NCBI GenBank assembly: GCA_038143955.1
Contig: JAYQMT010000005.1
Coordinates: 124,001 to 188,000 of the forward strand
From: Porticoccus sp038143955
GTDB taxonomy: Bacteria; Pseudomonadota; Gammaproteobacteria; Pseudomonadales; Porticoccaceae
Direction of reading: 5' to 3'
DNA: 64,000 nt
In this document: in pieces, positions 41,104 through 52,188 of the stretch
Position numbering within the stretch: position 1 is the first letter of the stretch
Layout of the letters: each line of letters starts with the position of its first letter
The notes under the pieces: model-generated
Databases searched by the model: none
The model's input: the letters and a program-made list of their open reading frames with translations, nothing else
Told to the model about the DNA's origin: nothing
Translations under genes and position numbers: made by a program

Positions 41104-44100
41104 TTGGGTGAAACAGTATTTTTAAAAAAGTTACCCGTGTAATATTTTTACTATCCTCTATATTAGTTATTACTGCTACTGCAATAATTTACATAAAGAA
41201 AGATATTATTACTGATATCGATTCATATCGTCCTGAGATTGATAATTATATATCTAGCATGTTTGGCAACAGAACGAAAATTGCTTCAATAACAGGCGAG
41301 TGGAATCGATTAGCCCCACAGATTTCCATGAAAAAAATATCGATGTTCGATAGCAAAAACGACCAAGCATTGGTAACACTTGATGATATAAGCCTACATA
41401 TTAACTTGATACAAAGTATTTTTTCTCGTGAACTTGTCTCTCGAGAATTAAGTATTGGCCAGATAAATATACATATACAGGAGACAAAACAGGGTTCATG
41501 GAGTATTGCTGGAAGAGATCTTGGTGGAAAAGATACTGGGGCATTAAGAAATATTTTTAATAATCGTTATATAGAAATTAAATCTATTAACGCAACTTTT
41601 AGTTTTTTATCAGGGGTCAAGTCTACTTTAAGATTACAAAATACTAACTTAGAGAATAAAGCAAACTTTCATAGATTAACTAGCAATGTCTATTTTGAAA
41701 AGAACAAAGATCCTGTTGATTTAATAATAGAGGCTAAAGGCAGAGGTCAAAATGTAGCTAATTTTGATATTTTGGCTTATTTGAAATTACACCATATTGA
41801 TATCAATGCTCCCTTAAAGAAAATTTTACGTGGTTTTTCTCCCAACATAGATAAAAAAATTATTGAACTTGAAGCAGCTATGAGTGGAGATATTTGGCTT
41901 TCAGCTAAGAGAAGTGAAAATTATAGACTCTACAGTAATCTTCAGCTCTATGACGTTAAACATAGTAATTTTAGAGGTAGTGGCCAGATACAAAAAGTCG
42001 ATACTGATATTTATGGTTGGTACTCGTCTGGTAGAGATATGGGTTTAAGGTTTGAAAATCTTAATTTCACTTGGGATGATATCCGAGTTCAATCAACATC
42101 AATGGGTGCCTCAAAAAAAATGCATGAAGAGAAAATATTATTATCTCTTGATAAGATTGATTTAACTCTTCTAAGTGATATATCTCAAAAAATTGATGTA
42201 ATCCCAAAGAATATTACTGATCTGGTTAGCAAAATTAAACCTTCAGGAATGTTACATAATTTATATCTCGAATTCACAGATCAAGATATTGACCATGATT
42301 TTCGGTTAAGAGCCAACATAGAGGATGTTGCTACACATTCATGGAATGGAAAGCCTGGATTTAGAAAAATAAATGGTTATATTGATATAAAAAGTACTAG
42401 TGGTCTCATTGAGCTTGATAGCCCAAATGGCTTTGGTTTCCAGTTACCTAACATTTTTGATGAATATATTTATCGCTCCTCAATTAAAGGGAATATATCT
42501 TGGCGATACAATAATAAAAACGGTGCTTTGAAGATCTTTAGTGGCCTAATAAAAATGGATGGAGTTGAGGGTAACAGTAGATCTTATTTTTATATGGATA
42601 TTCCCGATATCAGTTCAGGGTTAGATCCACAATTATATCTCACAATGGGTATCAAAAATTTTGATGCCCGCTTTAAAGAATCTTACATACCGAATAATCT
42701 TAACAAGCGTTTGACTAAATGGGTCGATCAAGCAGTTATTAGTGCAAAAATTTCAGAAGCAGGTTTTATATGGAGGGGGCCTCTTACCAAAAAAAAAATA
42801 GAAAATTAAAAAGAAATGCTTTAGGTGTGACACAAGTTTTTTTAAAGACTACTGACGGCGTGCTAAAATTTCACCCTAAATGGCCAGCCCTAACTAAATT
42901 GAATGCTGTAGTCGCCATAGATTCTTCAATAGTTGAATCTAAAATTTATAGTGGTTTTGTTGGCGATGCGTTAGTCCAAGAAACTAATCTTAATATTAAC
43001 CCTCATGTCAGTGAATTTCCATACCTCTCTATCTCGGGAGCTATTGAATCAGATTTTGGTGTGGCTGTTGATTTGTTAAGAAAATCTCCACTAAAATCAA
43101 GAGTTATAGGCTTAGAACATTGGAATTTATCTGGCAAAACAGATATCTCATTAGACCTCAATATACCTCTTTCGAGTCACAAAGCATATAGCTCGCATAA
43201 TGTCGATATGACGATTAATACTGGTTTAATGTCGTTAATCGAAACTGATATTTTTTTAGAGAAATTAAATGGGGTTCTGAGTTATAGAGATGCCCGAGGC
43301 TTGTTTTCCAATTCATTGACAGGTTATTTTTTTAATGAGGCTTTTGACTCCACACTGGTAACACGTGATGGTAGTCTCATGATAGATATGAATGGACAAA
43401 TATCAATGCCTTCTTTGGCCAATTTTATTAACCTCAAATCAGATCAAATATTTAAAGGAAGAACAAACTTCATTGCTAGTATTAATATCCCACTTGAAAA
43501 TCCATCCTTTCCTATAGAACTAGATATAAATACCGATATGAAGGGTGCTGAGATAAATTTACCTGCTCCATTTGGCAAGAAGTCTAGTATCAAAAGGGAT
43601 GTCTCAGTAAATGTAATTTTTGATCAAAGAACCAATTTAATAATAAATTTTGGAGAAGATATTAAGTCTTATTTAGAGCTTGAAAAAAATTAATTGTAAA
43701 TGGGGTTCTATCGATTGAAAGTGATCGATCAGAATTACCAGGGGAAAACCAGTTTCTTATAGAAGGGCATTTGAAAGCAGCTGATTTGTTACAATGGAAG
43801 AATCTGTACCCAAAGCTGTTTAACTCGGATGATAGTAAAAATAGCCACCTACTAACTCCTATATTTGATGTTGTAATTGATAAAATTGAATATGCTGGTT
43901 TAAGTATTGATGCAGTAGGTGTGAGTGGTGGTTATCAGAATGGCGACTGGATGCTAGGTATCGAGAGCGAAAAGCTAGAAGGACATTTATGGATACCGTC
44001 AGATAGCTCTTTACCCATACTAGTAGATTTAGAAAGACTTCTCTTGCAGGCACCGTCAGAGAAAACTATTACAAAATATTCAATACATCCCAGCGAATTA

Positions 44101-45003
44101 CCTCACCTCCAATTGTCAGTCAGAAATTTCACTATTGGCGATAAGAAGTTTGGTGAGTCAAAATTACTTATGGTACCCCAAGATAATGGTGTAAAAATTA
44201 CAGATATAAATGCAAATCTACTAGGCTTATCTATAGGTGATAAAGAAATAAAAACTACAATTGAATGGATCGTTGATCAGAATCGTCACCATACATTTTT
44301 TAACGGCTTATTAAGTGTTAAAAATATCGGCGAAACAATGGAATCATGGAATTATCCTAAAATTATGGATAGTAAAAAAGCGCAATTTTTATCAAAACTA
44401 AGCTGGCAAGGTAAGCCTTGGGAGGTGTCACCTGAATCTATAAATGGAACAGTTGCTATCAATCTTAAAGATGGACATTTTTATCAAGATTCCTCTGGAA
44501 CTGCTAATGCATTAGTTAGACTGATTAGCCTATTTAATTTCGATAATTGGATTCGTCGATTGCAGTTAGATTTTTCTGACATATACGAAAAAGGTATGAG
44601 TTATAATGAAATGAGTGGCGGCTTAGTGTTTGAGATGGGCCAATTTAGCTTTGATCCTCCAATAAAAGTAGATTTACCTTCTGGAAATATTCACTTAGAC
44701 GGATCAGCTAACTTAATATCTGAGGATATAGAGGCTAATCTCACAACAATATTGCCTGTGAGCAATAATTTGCCATGGGTAGCAGCTGCAGTTGGCGGCT
44801 TACCAGTTGCTGCAGGAGTATTCATTACGAGTAAAGTATTTGAGAAGCAGGTCGATAAATTATCAAGTATTACATACAGTATTAACGGTTCATGGAGCTC
44901 CCCAAAAGTTATTATGGAGAAAATTTTTAATATAAACACTGCTGGTCAAAAAAAATCAAAAAATGAGGATGACACATCTAAATCTGAATCCAAGGTCCGC
45001 TGA
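41104..45003 (+). CDS. yhdP: AsmA-like phospholipid transport protein YhdP (four frame breaks)
   Basis: A giant envelope protein of about 1,300 residues with one N-terminal membrane helix (IFLLSSILVITATAIIYI) and a long beta-rich DUF3971/AsmA2 region. In E. coli YhdP helps move phospholipids to the outer membrane with TamB and YdbH. The frame breaks near 41125 (start region), 42795 (a ten-A run) and 43688 (A run), each repairable by one base. TTG 41104 is chosen because AAGGAG lies seven bases upstream; it yields MGETVFLKKVTRVIF if one A is added. The C-terminus is the conserved region ending in VFEKQVDKLSSITYSINGSW. It lies between mreD and the nitrilase gene, as in Pseudomonas. Confidence 0.88.
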
Positions 45004-45005
45004 TA

Positions 45006-45843
45006 TTGAAAAATATAAAATCAAAAGTTGCTTCTATTCAAATGACGGTTGGTGTAAATCTGCAAGCTAATCTAGATCAAGCTAAATCATTGATTAAGAT
45101 AGCAGCAAAAAAAGGTGTAAAATTATTAGTTTTACCCGAAAACTTCGCTTATTCTGGCCAACGAAAAATAAAAACTATTGCAATTCAAGAGGAATCTGAT
45201 GGGCCAGCGCGCACATTTTTGTCAGAGCAAGCAAGCGAAAATAAGATTTGGATCGTCGGAGGAACAATTCCTGTAATAAATTCGCAGGCTAGTAATAAAA
45301 ACCCATCATCAAGTTGCTTTGTATTGGATGACTCGGGCTTTGAGGTAGCCTGTTATAAAAATACACCTGTTTGATGCTAAGTTAGACGATTGTGTAGGAT
45401 CATATTGTGAGTCTTCTGATTATAATCCTGGGGAACAGCCAATAATAGTCGATACGCCCATCGGAAGTCTTGGATTAGCTGTTTGTTATGATTTACGTTT
45501 TCCGGAGTTATTTCGTTATCTCTCAGATCATGGTGCCGAAATAGTTGCTGTGCCTGCAGCGTTCACCTCACAAACTGGCAAATCTCACTGGACTTCATTG
45601 CTAAGAGCTCGAGCTATCGAAAATCTGATGTATGTTATTGGATCAAATATGGGAGATAGATACCATAAAAATCATCCAACTTGGGGTGGATCAGTTATAA
45701 TTGATCCGTGGGGGAATATCATGAATGAGCTTGAGGAAGGTTCTGGTATTATTACTGCAGATATAGATTTAGGTTACTTAGAGAGCTTACGAAACAAGCT
45801 CCCAATCTATGATCACAGACGTTTCAGTGTATTAAAACCATAA
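45006..45843 (+). CDS. Carbon-nitrogen hydrolase, Nit1/YbeM-like (frameshifted)
   Basis: Nitrilase superfamily with the catalytic triad Glu (LVLPENFAYSG), Lys (YKKIHLFDAKL) and Cys (LAVCYDLRFPELF). Members next to yhdP are probably deaminated-glutathione amidases or related omega-amidases; substrate cannot be read from sequence. The frame breaks at AAAAA near 45357-45361; one A restores CYKKIHLFD. About 280 residues. The start is TTG 45006, two bases after the yhdP stop. tldD, which usually follows, is missing. Confidence 0.88.
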
Positions 45844-46016
45844 AAATTAAGTTTAAAATGATATTTTTTGATAATTGGACTGGCACCTAGTATCGAATAT
45901 ATATAACATTCTTATATGTAAGATATTTTAGAGTAAATAATCGTTGAAAATGACATCCACTTAAAACTTCCCACATAGAATTTACCAATTTCTTGATCTA
46001 AAAGGCGATTAATAAA

Positions 46017-46385
46017 ATGAAAAAATTTAAATGCAATTCTTTTAATGAACTTATCCTTTTGATAGATGAGGTTGAATTTAAATATTCTGAATGTAATGTA
46101 ATGTCCGAGAAAGAGCATGAAAAATATGCTCATGTTGAATTGATTCTGAAATCACCTTGTGGACATTACGCTGAAGCATTAGTAACCTCTGATGAAAAAT
46201 TACCTGGCAAGAAGAATATAAAATCTGGAGAATACGATGGAATGCTTATTGATCAGGATGTAGCAATGGCAATAGCAAAACTTACTAAAGCATATCAAGA
46301 CCGACAACAGGAAGACAGGGAAAAGCTTGAGCTTGATCGAAAACTTAAAGGCCAAAAGAAAAAGTTAAGAAATAATTTTTACTAA
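46017..46385 (+). CDS. Unrecognised small protein
   Basis: 122 residues that I cannot place in a family. The first two thirds look like a compact alpha/beta domain (FNELILLIDEVEFKYSECNV, LILKSPCGHYAEALVTSDEK). A short loop GEYDGMLIDQDVAMAIAKLTKAY leads to a strongly charged C-terminal helix (YQDRQQEDREKLELDRKLK) rich in Lys and Arg, which could bind nucleic acid or form a coiled coil. No signal peptide or membrane segment is seen. AAGGCG about ten bases before ATG is a fair ribosome-binding site. Its stop codon overlaps the rlmH stop on the opposite strand. Confidence 0.65.
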   Translation: MKKFKCNSFNELILLIDEVEFKYSECNVMSEKEHEKYAHVELILKSPCGHYAEALVTSDEKLPGKKNIKSGEYDGMLIDQDVAMAIAKLTKAYQDRQQEDREKLELDRKLKGQKKKLRNNFY

Positions 46386-46848
46386 CGATGATAAGGGTGT
46401 CTGCTATGAATGGTACTAGCGCGATAAATCTGCTCAACTAATAAGACTCTTACTAATGGGTGTGGAAATGTTAGCGGGGAGAGCGACCATAAAATGTCTG
46501 CCCGCTCAATACAATTTTGAGAAATACCATCTGGCCCACCGATTAATAAGCTATAGTTATCACCAGATTGTTTCCACCCCTGTATATTTCTCGCAAGCTC
46601 TTCGGTTTTCCAGCTTTAACCACGAAGATCTAGGTAACAACTTTATCATTAGCCCGGATAACTTTTAGCATCGCTTCCCCTTCTTGACTAACAGCTAAGT
46701 TTTCATCTGTTCCTTTACCCCTCTGTCTCATTGGAATTTCTATGATATTCACATTTAATTCATTTGGAATACGTTTTAAATATTCACTGCAAGCTACCTG
46801 AACCCAGCTTGGCATTTTTGTACCCACCGCAATAATTTTTATTCGCAT
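46382..46848 (-). CDS. rlmH: 23S rRNA pseudouridine1915 N3-methyltransferase RlmH (frameshift plus in-frame stop)
   Basis: RlmH methylates pseudouridine 1915 in helix 69 of 23S rRNA. The first part is MRIKIIAVGTKMPSWVQVAC to RANDKVVT. A missing T near 46633 and, seven codons on, a TAA where relatives have Lys (RGKSW) interrupt the frame. Beyond them come SLLIGGPDGIS (SAM loop), LSPLTFPHPLVRVLLVEQIYRA and the terminal HPYHR. The span of 467 bases equals 155 residues, exactly the E. coli length. It is the last gene of proA-nadD-rsfS-rlmH. Confidence 0.9.
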
Positions 46849-46869
46849 GCGAATTCCATCAAAATTGCA

Positions 46870-47210
46870 CTAATTGTCAATGACAATATTATTAGGCCTA
46901 ACAGACCATAATTTTTCTAATTCATAGAAGTCTCTGATAGCAGGTTGCATGATATGAACAACTACATCTATAAGATCTACTAAGACCCATTCCCTCCATC
47001 CATACCTTCAACTCCTAGCGGCTGAAATCCAGCTTTTTTTGAAGCCTCAATTACTGCGTTTGAAAGAGCTTTCACCTGACGATTTGTGCTGCCACTTACA
47101 ACAATTACTGTATCCATTACAGCTGTTATATCTGTGACATCAAGGATGATAATATTCTCACCTTTAACTTCTTCTAAAGCCTCATTCACGATGGCTGTTA
47201 GTTGCTTCAT
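46870..47210 (-). CDS. rsfS: Ribosomal silencing factor RsfS (frameshifted)
   Basis: RsfS binds L14 and blocks subunit joining when nutrients fail. GENIIILDVTDITAVMDTVIVVSGSTNRQVKAL is typical. The frame breaks at GGG (minus strand, about 46987); one G gives GVEGMDGGEWVLVDLIDVVVH and the end HIMQPAIRDFYELEKLW. About 113 residues. It lies nine bases after nadD and 21 before rlmH. Confidence 0.93.
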
Positions 47211-47218
47211 AGAGGGTC

Positions 47219-47887
47219 CTATATTTTCTTGTAAAGTTGGTTTTCTTTTATATATTTAATTACTTTTTCAGGAAGAAATTTATATAGATAATCTTTTTCA
47301 AATATAGCTTTACGAATAGCTGTCGATGAAATGGACATTGGGATCATTTCCGCAAGAAAAATATTTCCAGATGGAGCGGCACGAAGATTTTGTAAACTAA
47401 TAGATCGATATTTTTTTATGAAATTATATACTTCACCAGACTTTGGTAGCTCCGAGCCTGGCCGTTCCGCAACTATAATGTGTGTCATGCTAACAAGATC
47501 TTTCCAGTGATTCCAAGTATTAATGCTTAAAAAAGAATCCATTCCTAGACATAAATACATAGGTACTTCAGAACCTATTTGGTTACGAATTTCGGATACA
47601 GTATCTAAAGTATAAGATAGCCCAGTTCGTTTGCATTCAATGTCATCGATAATCAAATCTTGATATTTTTTTTCGCTAACAGCTAAACTGAGCATTTTTC
47701 TTCGATCTTCCACACTGGATATTGGTGCTAATCTATGTGGTGGTCGTGCACACAATATTAGTCGCATTTCTTTTAGCTTTAACTTTTCTTTTAATTTAAT
47801 AGCTGTATTTAAATGACCAATATGAATTGGATCAAAAGTCCCACCAAATAAACCAACACCATATTTTTTTTCTGATTTTAATGACAT
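47219..47887 (-). CDS. nadD: Nicotinate-nucleotide adenylyltransferase NadD
   Basis: NadD makes nicotinate adenine dinucleotide in NAD synthesis. GLFGGTFDPIHIGHLNTA contains the nucleotidyltransferase (H/T)xGH motif, and IPMSISSTAIRKAI is the ISSTxIR signature. 222 residues, normal size. It lies in proA-nadD-rsfS-rlmH, the Pseudomonas order. It is intact. Confidence 0.96.
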   Translation of the reverse strand: MSLKSEKKYGVGLFGGTFDPIHIGHLNTAIKLKEKLKLKEMRLILCARPPHRLAPISSVEDRRKMLSLAVSEKKYQDLIIDDIECKRTGLSYTLDTVSEIRNQIGSEVPMYLCLGMDSFLSINTWNHWKDLVSMTHIIVAERPGSELPKSGEVYNFIKKYRSISLQNLRAAPSGNIFLAEMIPMSISSTAIRKAIFEKDYLYKFLPEKVIKYIKENQLYKKI

Positions 47888-47913
47888 CGGCGATCACTCA
47901 ATAGGGAGGATAA

Positions 47914-49164
47914 TTATCGGATTTCGCCATGGCCAAATACAATCCATTTTTGTGAGGTTAGACCTTCTAGCCCTACAGGCCCTCTAACATGTATTTTATC
48001 AGTAGAAATACCAATTTCTGCACCCAGGCCATACTCGAAACCATCAGCAAAACGTGTCGAAGCGTTGTGCATTACAGAACTTGAATCTACCTCTTTGATG
48101 AAACGAAGAGCCCTAGATTCATCCTGTGTAACTATAGAATCGGTATGTTGAGAGCCATAGCAAGCTATATGTTTTATAGCTTCACTTATATCTTTGACTA
48201 TTTTTATAGATAGTATTGGCGCTAAGTATTCAGTACTCCAGTCATTATCAAGAGCAAGACTACAATCAATTAACTTTTGAGTAGCAGCACATCCCCTTAT
48301 CTCAACATTTTTTCTCCTATAAGCTTTATCTAACCGTGGAAGAATATTTTTAGCAATACCTTCAGCAATAATTAATGTTTCCATAGCATTACATACCCCA
48401 TATCTATGGGTTTTGGAGTTTAATGCAATATTAAAAGCCATTTCGAGATCAGCTTTATCATCGATATATACATGACAAATACCATCTAAATGCTTAATCA
48501 TTGGAATTTGCGCTTCTTGCATTATTCTTTTGATCAATCCTTTTCCACCTCGTGGAACTATTATATCCACATAGTCTGTCATGGTTATAAGCTTTCCAAC
48601 TGCCTGCCTATCCGTTGTTTCTACTAGTTGGACTATTGATTCAGGTAACTTTGCGGTAGATAGTCCTTCCTTAATACAGTTTGAAATGGCTTGATTTGAT
48701 TTAATTGCCTCACTTCCGCCTCTTAAAATAGTAGAGTTACCTGACTTCAAGCATAAACTTGCAGCATCTATAGTAACGTTAGGGCGTGATTCATAAATAA
48801 TACCAATAACTCCTAAAGGCACACGCATTTTTCCTAGTCTAACTCCGCTAGGTCTATCAGTGAGATCAGTAATTTCTCCTATTGGGTCAGGCAGACTAAT
48901 TATCTGATGAACACCATCAATCATTGCGCTAATTCTAGATTCATTGAGCTCCAGTCGGTCCATCAAGGAGTAATCTAAACCAGCACTTTCACCATTTACT
49001 AAATCTATAGAGTTAGCTTTTAAGATTTTTTGCCGATTACAATTAAGGGCTTCTGCAATAGAAGTTAAAGCTAATTTTTTAGTTTCACTATCAGCCGAAG
49101 CAATTACTTTAGAAGCAATTCGGGCTTTTTTTCCTATTTTTTCCATGTAAGAACTGATATCCAT
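47914..49164 (-). CDS. proA: Gamma-glutamyl phosphate reductase ProA
   Basis: ProA is the second enzyme of proline synthesis. RPNVTIDAASLCLKSGNSTILRGG and the catalytic cysteine in HRYGVCNAMETL are present, with the late IHVRGPVGLEGLTSQKW signature. 416 residues matches E. coli (417). proB is not in the window. It is intact. Confidence 0.96.
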   Translation of the reverse strand: MDISSYMEKIGKKARIASKVIASADSETKKLALTSIAEALNCNRQKILKANSIDLVNGESAGLDYSLMDRLELNESRISAMIDGVHQIISLPDPIGEITDLTDRPSGVRLGKMRVPLGVIGIIYESRPNVTIDAASLCLKSGNSTILRGGSEAIKSNQAISNCIKEGLSTAKLPESIVQLVETTDRQAVGKLITMTDYVDIIVPRGGKGLIKRIMQEAQIPMIKHLDGICHVYIDDKADLEMAFNIALNSKTHRYGVCNAMETLIIAEGIAKNILPRLDKAYRRKNVEIRGCAATQKLIDCSLALDNDWSTEYLAPILSIKIVKDISEAIKHIACYGSQHTDSIVTQDESRALRFIKEVDSSSVMHNASTRFADGFEYGLGAEIGISTDKIHVRGPVGLEGLTSQKWIVFGHGEIR

Positions 49165-49218
49165 AAAACCCCATATACTAATTTTTAGGTTTTTTAATAG
49201 CTTTACACTCCATTATTA

Positions 49219-52001
49219 CTACTTTCCAAGCGGCTTAAATATTAGAATTAACTTAGGTAGTAACGTCATAGATCCTAGTAAAGCTGCCAACATAGCAAGA
49301 GCAGTTAGAAGCCCGAAATATACGGATGGTATAAAGTTAGATAATGGTAAAATCGAGAAGCCCATAATTATAGTAATTGCTGTATAAAATAATGCGCGAC
49401 CGATACTTGCGTGCGCTCGATGCATCGACGCCACATAATCACGATCAACTTCAAATTCTCGTTTGAATCTAGTTATATAATGAATAGCATGGTCAACCCC
49501 AATTCCAACTGTAATTGCTGCAATTGTAATCGTCATCATATCAAGGGGTATACCTGCTATTCCCATACCTCCTAGAACGACACCCGCAGCTAAAAAGTTT
49601 GGTGTAATAGCAATAAGAGATATAGATATTGACCGGAATAAGATCATGAACATAGTCATTATTCCGAGAAATACGGTACCCATTGTCATGATCTGTGAAT
49701 GAAATAAGCTTTGAAGCATATTATTATATAAAACCAATATGCCTGTGAAGTTAATCTGCTCTTCTGAAAAGCCAGCATCATTTATAGCATACGATCGAAT
49801 TCTCTCTAAAAGCTCTTGCCTATTGAGCTCCCCTTGAGTTTCGTTTACGCGCATAGTGATTCTTGCCTGATTATTTTTTTCATCTATGTAAGGATCTAGT
49901 AAGAGCTCTTTATTTTCTTGAGAGAGCATCAATGACATAAATGCGAGCTCAAGATCGTTAAGCTTATGGCCGGAAAGATCAGATGCGACATCTGTTACTG
50001 TAACTAATGAGTCAACCTTACCAATCTCTGGTAGTGATTCTAAGTAAAGGTGTATTTTGCGGATATCTTCTATACCGGCACTAGTTAACCAATAACTATC
50101 TTCAACAACATCTACCTGCGTCACTCCAATAATTTCGTTATCAGCGAAAGAATCAGTTGACTCTGTGAGCTCTTCATCTTCATACATTCCAGCAAATGGA
50201 TCATAAGCTTCTTTGTTCTCGGAAACAGGAACATTCTCCTCGTCCTCATACATTCCAGCAAATGGATCATAAGCTTCTTTGTTCTCGGAAACAGGAACAT
50301 TCTCCTCGTCCTCATACATTCCAGCAAATGGATCATAAGCTTCTTTATCTTTCGAAATATCCTCCTCACCGCTGTTTTCATATGCCCCACCAAATGGATC
50401 TCCATATGGATCATCAGCAGCTGAAGTACTTGAATCGCCACTCGTAGACATTATTTCATCAAAGCTCAAAGAGCCATCATCCACTGCTGGCGGAGCGTTT
50501 AAAATAATCTCTAGAGGTGTCGTTCCACCTAATTTTTCGTCAATTAATGCTAAGCCTTGATGTATTTCTGTATGGGACCGAAAATAGTCTATAAAACGAT
50601 TTTCGACTTGCAGCTGGGATATTCCCCATGCACTAGCGATTCCCGCGATTAGAGCTAGGGATAACACTACTCCTCCAAATTTTTCAGTAAAATTTGAAAA
50701 ACGAAGCGTGAAGCTAGCAGAATTATCCTCTGAGTCAGTATTTTTGCTTTACCTAGTATCATCATTCCTGCTGGAATAATTATAAATGCAAGAAATAATG
50801 CTAAAATAATTCCCATTGTCATCATCCAACCAAAATCAATAACTGGTCGAATATCACTTACTACGAGGGAAACAAAAGCAACTACAGTAGTTAAAACTGT
50901 ATAAACACAAGGTAGAATCATATGTCGAACAGTATCACGCACTAGATCAAGTTGACTCCTATGGGGACCATCCCTTAATAGTTCTCTGTAGCGAACAATT
51001 AAGTGGATTGTTAGTGCGAGCGTTATTATTAGTAACAACGATACAAAGTTTGAGGATATAACTGTTAGCCTCCAATCAATCCAACTTAGATATCCAAGAA
51101 TTATCTCTACAGCTAAAACACATGTAATTAATGGAAGTAAAACCCAGCGGAGCTGCCTAAATATTACGGCTAAGGTTGCAATTATGAATAATAATATTCC
51201 AGCTCCAAAAATCTTTAGATCGCTTTTGATAAAATCAACCATATCAGCGGTGATCATACTGGGACCACCAAGGAAAACTTGCGCATCCCCTTTAAATTTC
51301 GACATTCTTTCGCGGATATCAGCAACTCTCTCGCGCTCTTCTGCAGCACGCAGAGTTCGGTAATCAAGAAACTTTTTGCTCACATTCTCTAATTCAATAG
51401 TTTCTTCAGACGTTAAACCATCTGCATCTCTTTTGATTCTTAAGGTATCTCGGGCATTGACAAGAGATAAATATTCATTATCTAGCTCCATTGTGGCAAG
51501 TATTGCTGTAGTTTGCCCATCTTTACTCAAAATGAGGTTTTTATAGATTGGACTCTCAAGAAATTCTTTACGAACCATATCTCTATCAATATTTGGTAAA
51601 GATAAAGTGCGTGGTGGATCTTTGAGCTGGGATACAGTAATTTTTGGACTATATAATAACGGTACATTCATCATAGATAGAACACTAGCTACACCATCTA
51701 CTTTTTCCAATTCTTTATGCATTTTATCAAGAGTTTGAAGAGACCTATCATCAAATAGATCGCCTGTATAGGGGGTATAAGTCACCACAAGAAAGTCACT
51801 GCTTCCATATTTTTGAAGTGATTCACGATAATATGCAAGAGCTTTATCGTTTTCTAAAGTTAGTGAATCTGCAGAAGCATCCAGCTTAAAATTAGGAAGA
51901 CCAAACGCCATGGCAATAGCAATTAATATTACAGATGCAATTGCAGTAACTGGACGAAGTAAAATTGAATTCTCATAGATTTCTAACAACCTTTTAGACA
52001 T
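49219..52001 (-). CDS. RND/MMPL-family exporter with acidic tandem repeat (frameshifted)
   Basis: One protein of about 928 residues with two RND halves: each starts with a membrane helix, has a large periplasmic loop, and five more helices. Half 1 carries ILLFIIATLAVIFRQLRWVLLP and ITLALTIHLIVRYRELLRDG; half 2 carries ITVGIGVDHAIHYITRFKREF, a typical MMPL/sterol-sensing pattern. The frame breaks at five A (minus strand, about 50744-50748), where one A joins GKAKNTDSEDNSASF to the second half. The second periplasmic loop contains a 22-residue acidic repeat. Such HAE3-type exporters move hydrophobic molecules; the substrate is unknown and no adaptor gene is adjacent. Confidence 0.82.
50180..50346 (-). 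repeat. 66-bp tandem repeat, about 2.5 copies, inside the RND exporter gene
   Basis: Copies start at 50180, 50246 and 50312. The first two are identical over 66 bases and the third matches for 35. In frame it encodes a 22-residue unit built on EAYDPFAGMYEDEE and NVPVSENK. Older degenerate units follow upstream in the protein (DDPYGDPFGGAYENSG), so the array has grown by duplication. Confidence 0.95.
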
Positions 52002-52188
52002 CTGGTTATCCTTTTAATTGAATAAATAAGTTATACATTATGACAGAAACGGAGATTAGAGCGCCACTCTGATGTTTTATATATATTAATTTAGAATAAA
52101 ATTCCACGTTATTAAAAAAATAATAATTTTTTTCGTTTTAAAGTTACATCTTTGTTAGATATTAGCTCAAAATATTAAAGTTATATTT

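Noticed and set aside
45880..45900. TGGCACC before the unknown gene at 46017 as a sigma-54 site
   Set aside because: There is no GC at the required ten-base distance from GG.
50180..50346. Repeat array as a CRISPR
   Set aside because: The repeats are directly adjacent without spacers, and they stay in frame inside a coding sequence.
49219..52001. Two separate RND half-transporter genes
   Set aside because: The first frame ends in a foreign tail (SRFVFQILLKNLEE). One added A in the AAAAA run near 50744 joins both halves through a normal hydrophilic loop, so a single broken gene is simpler.
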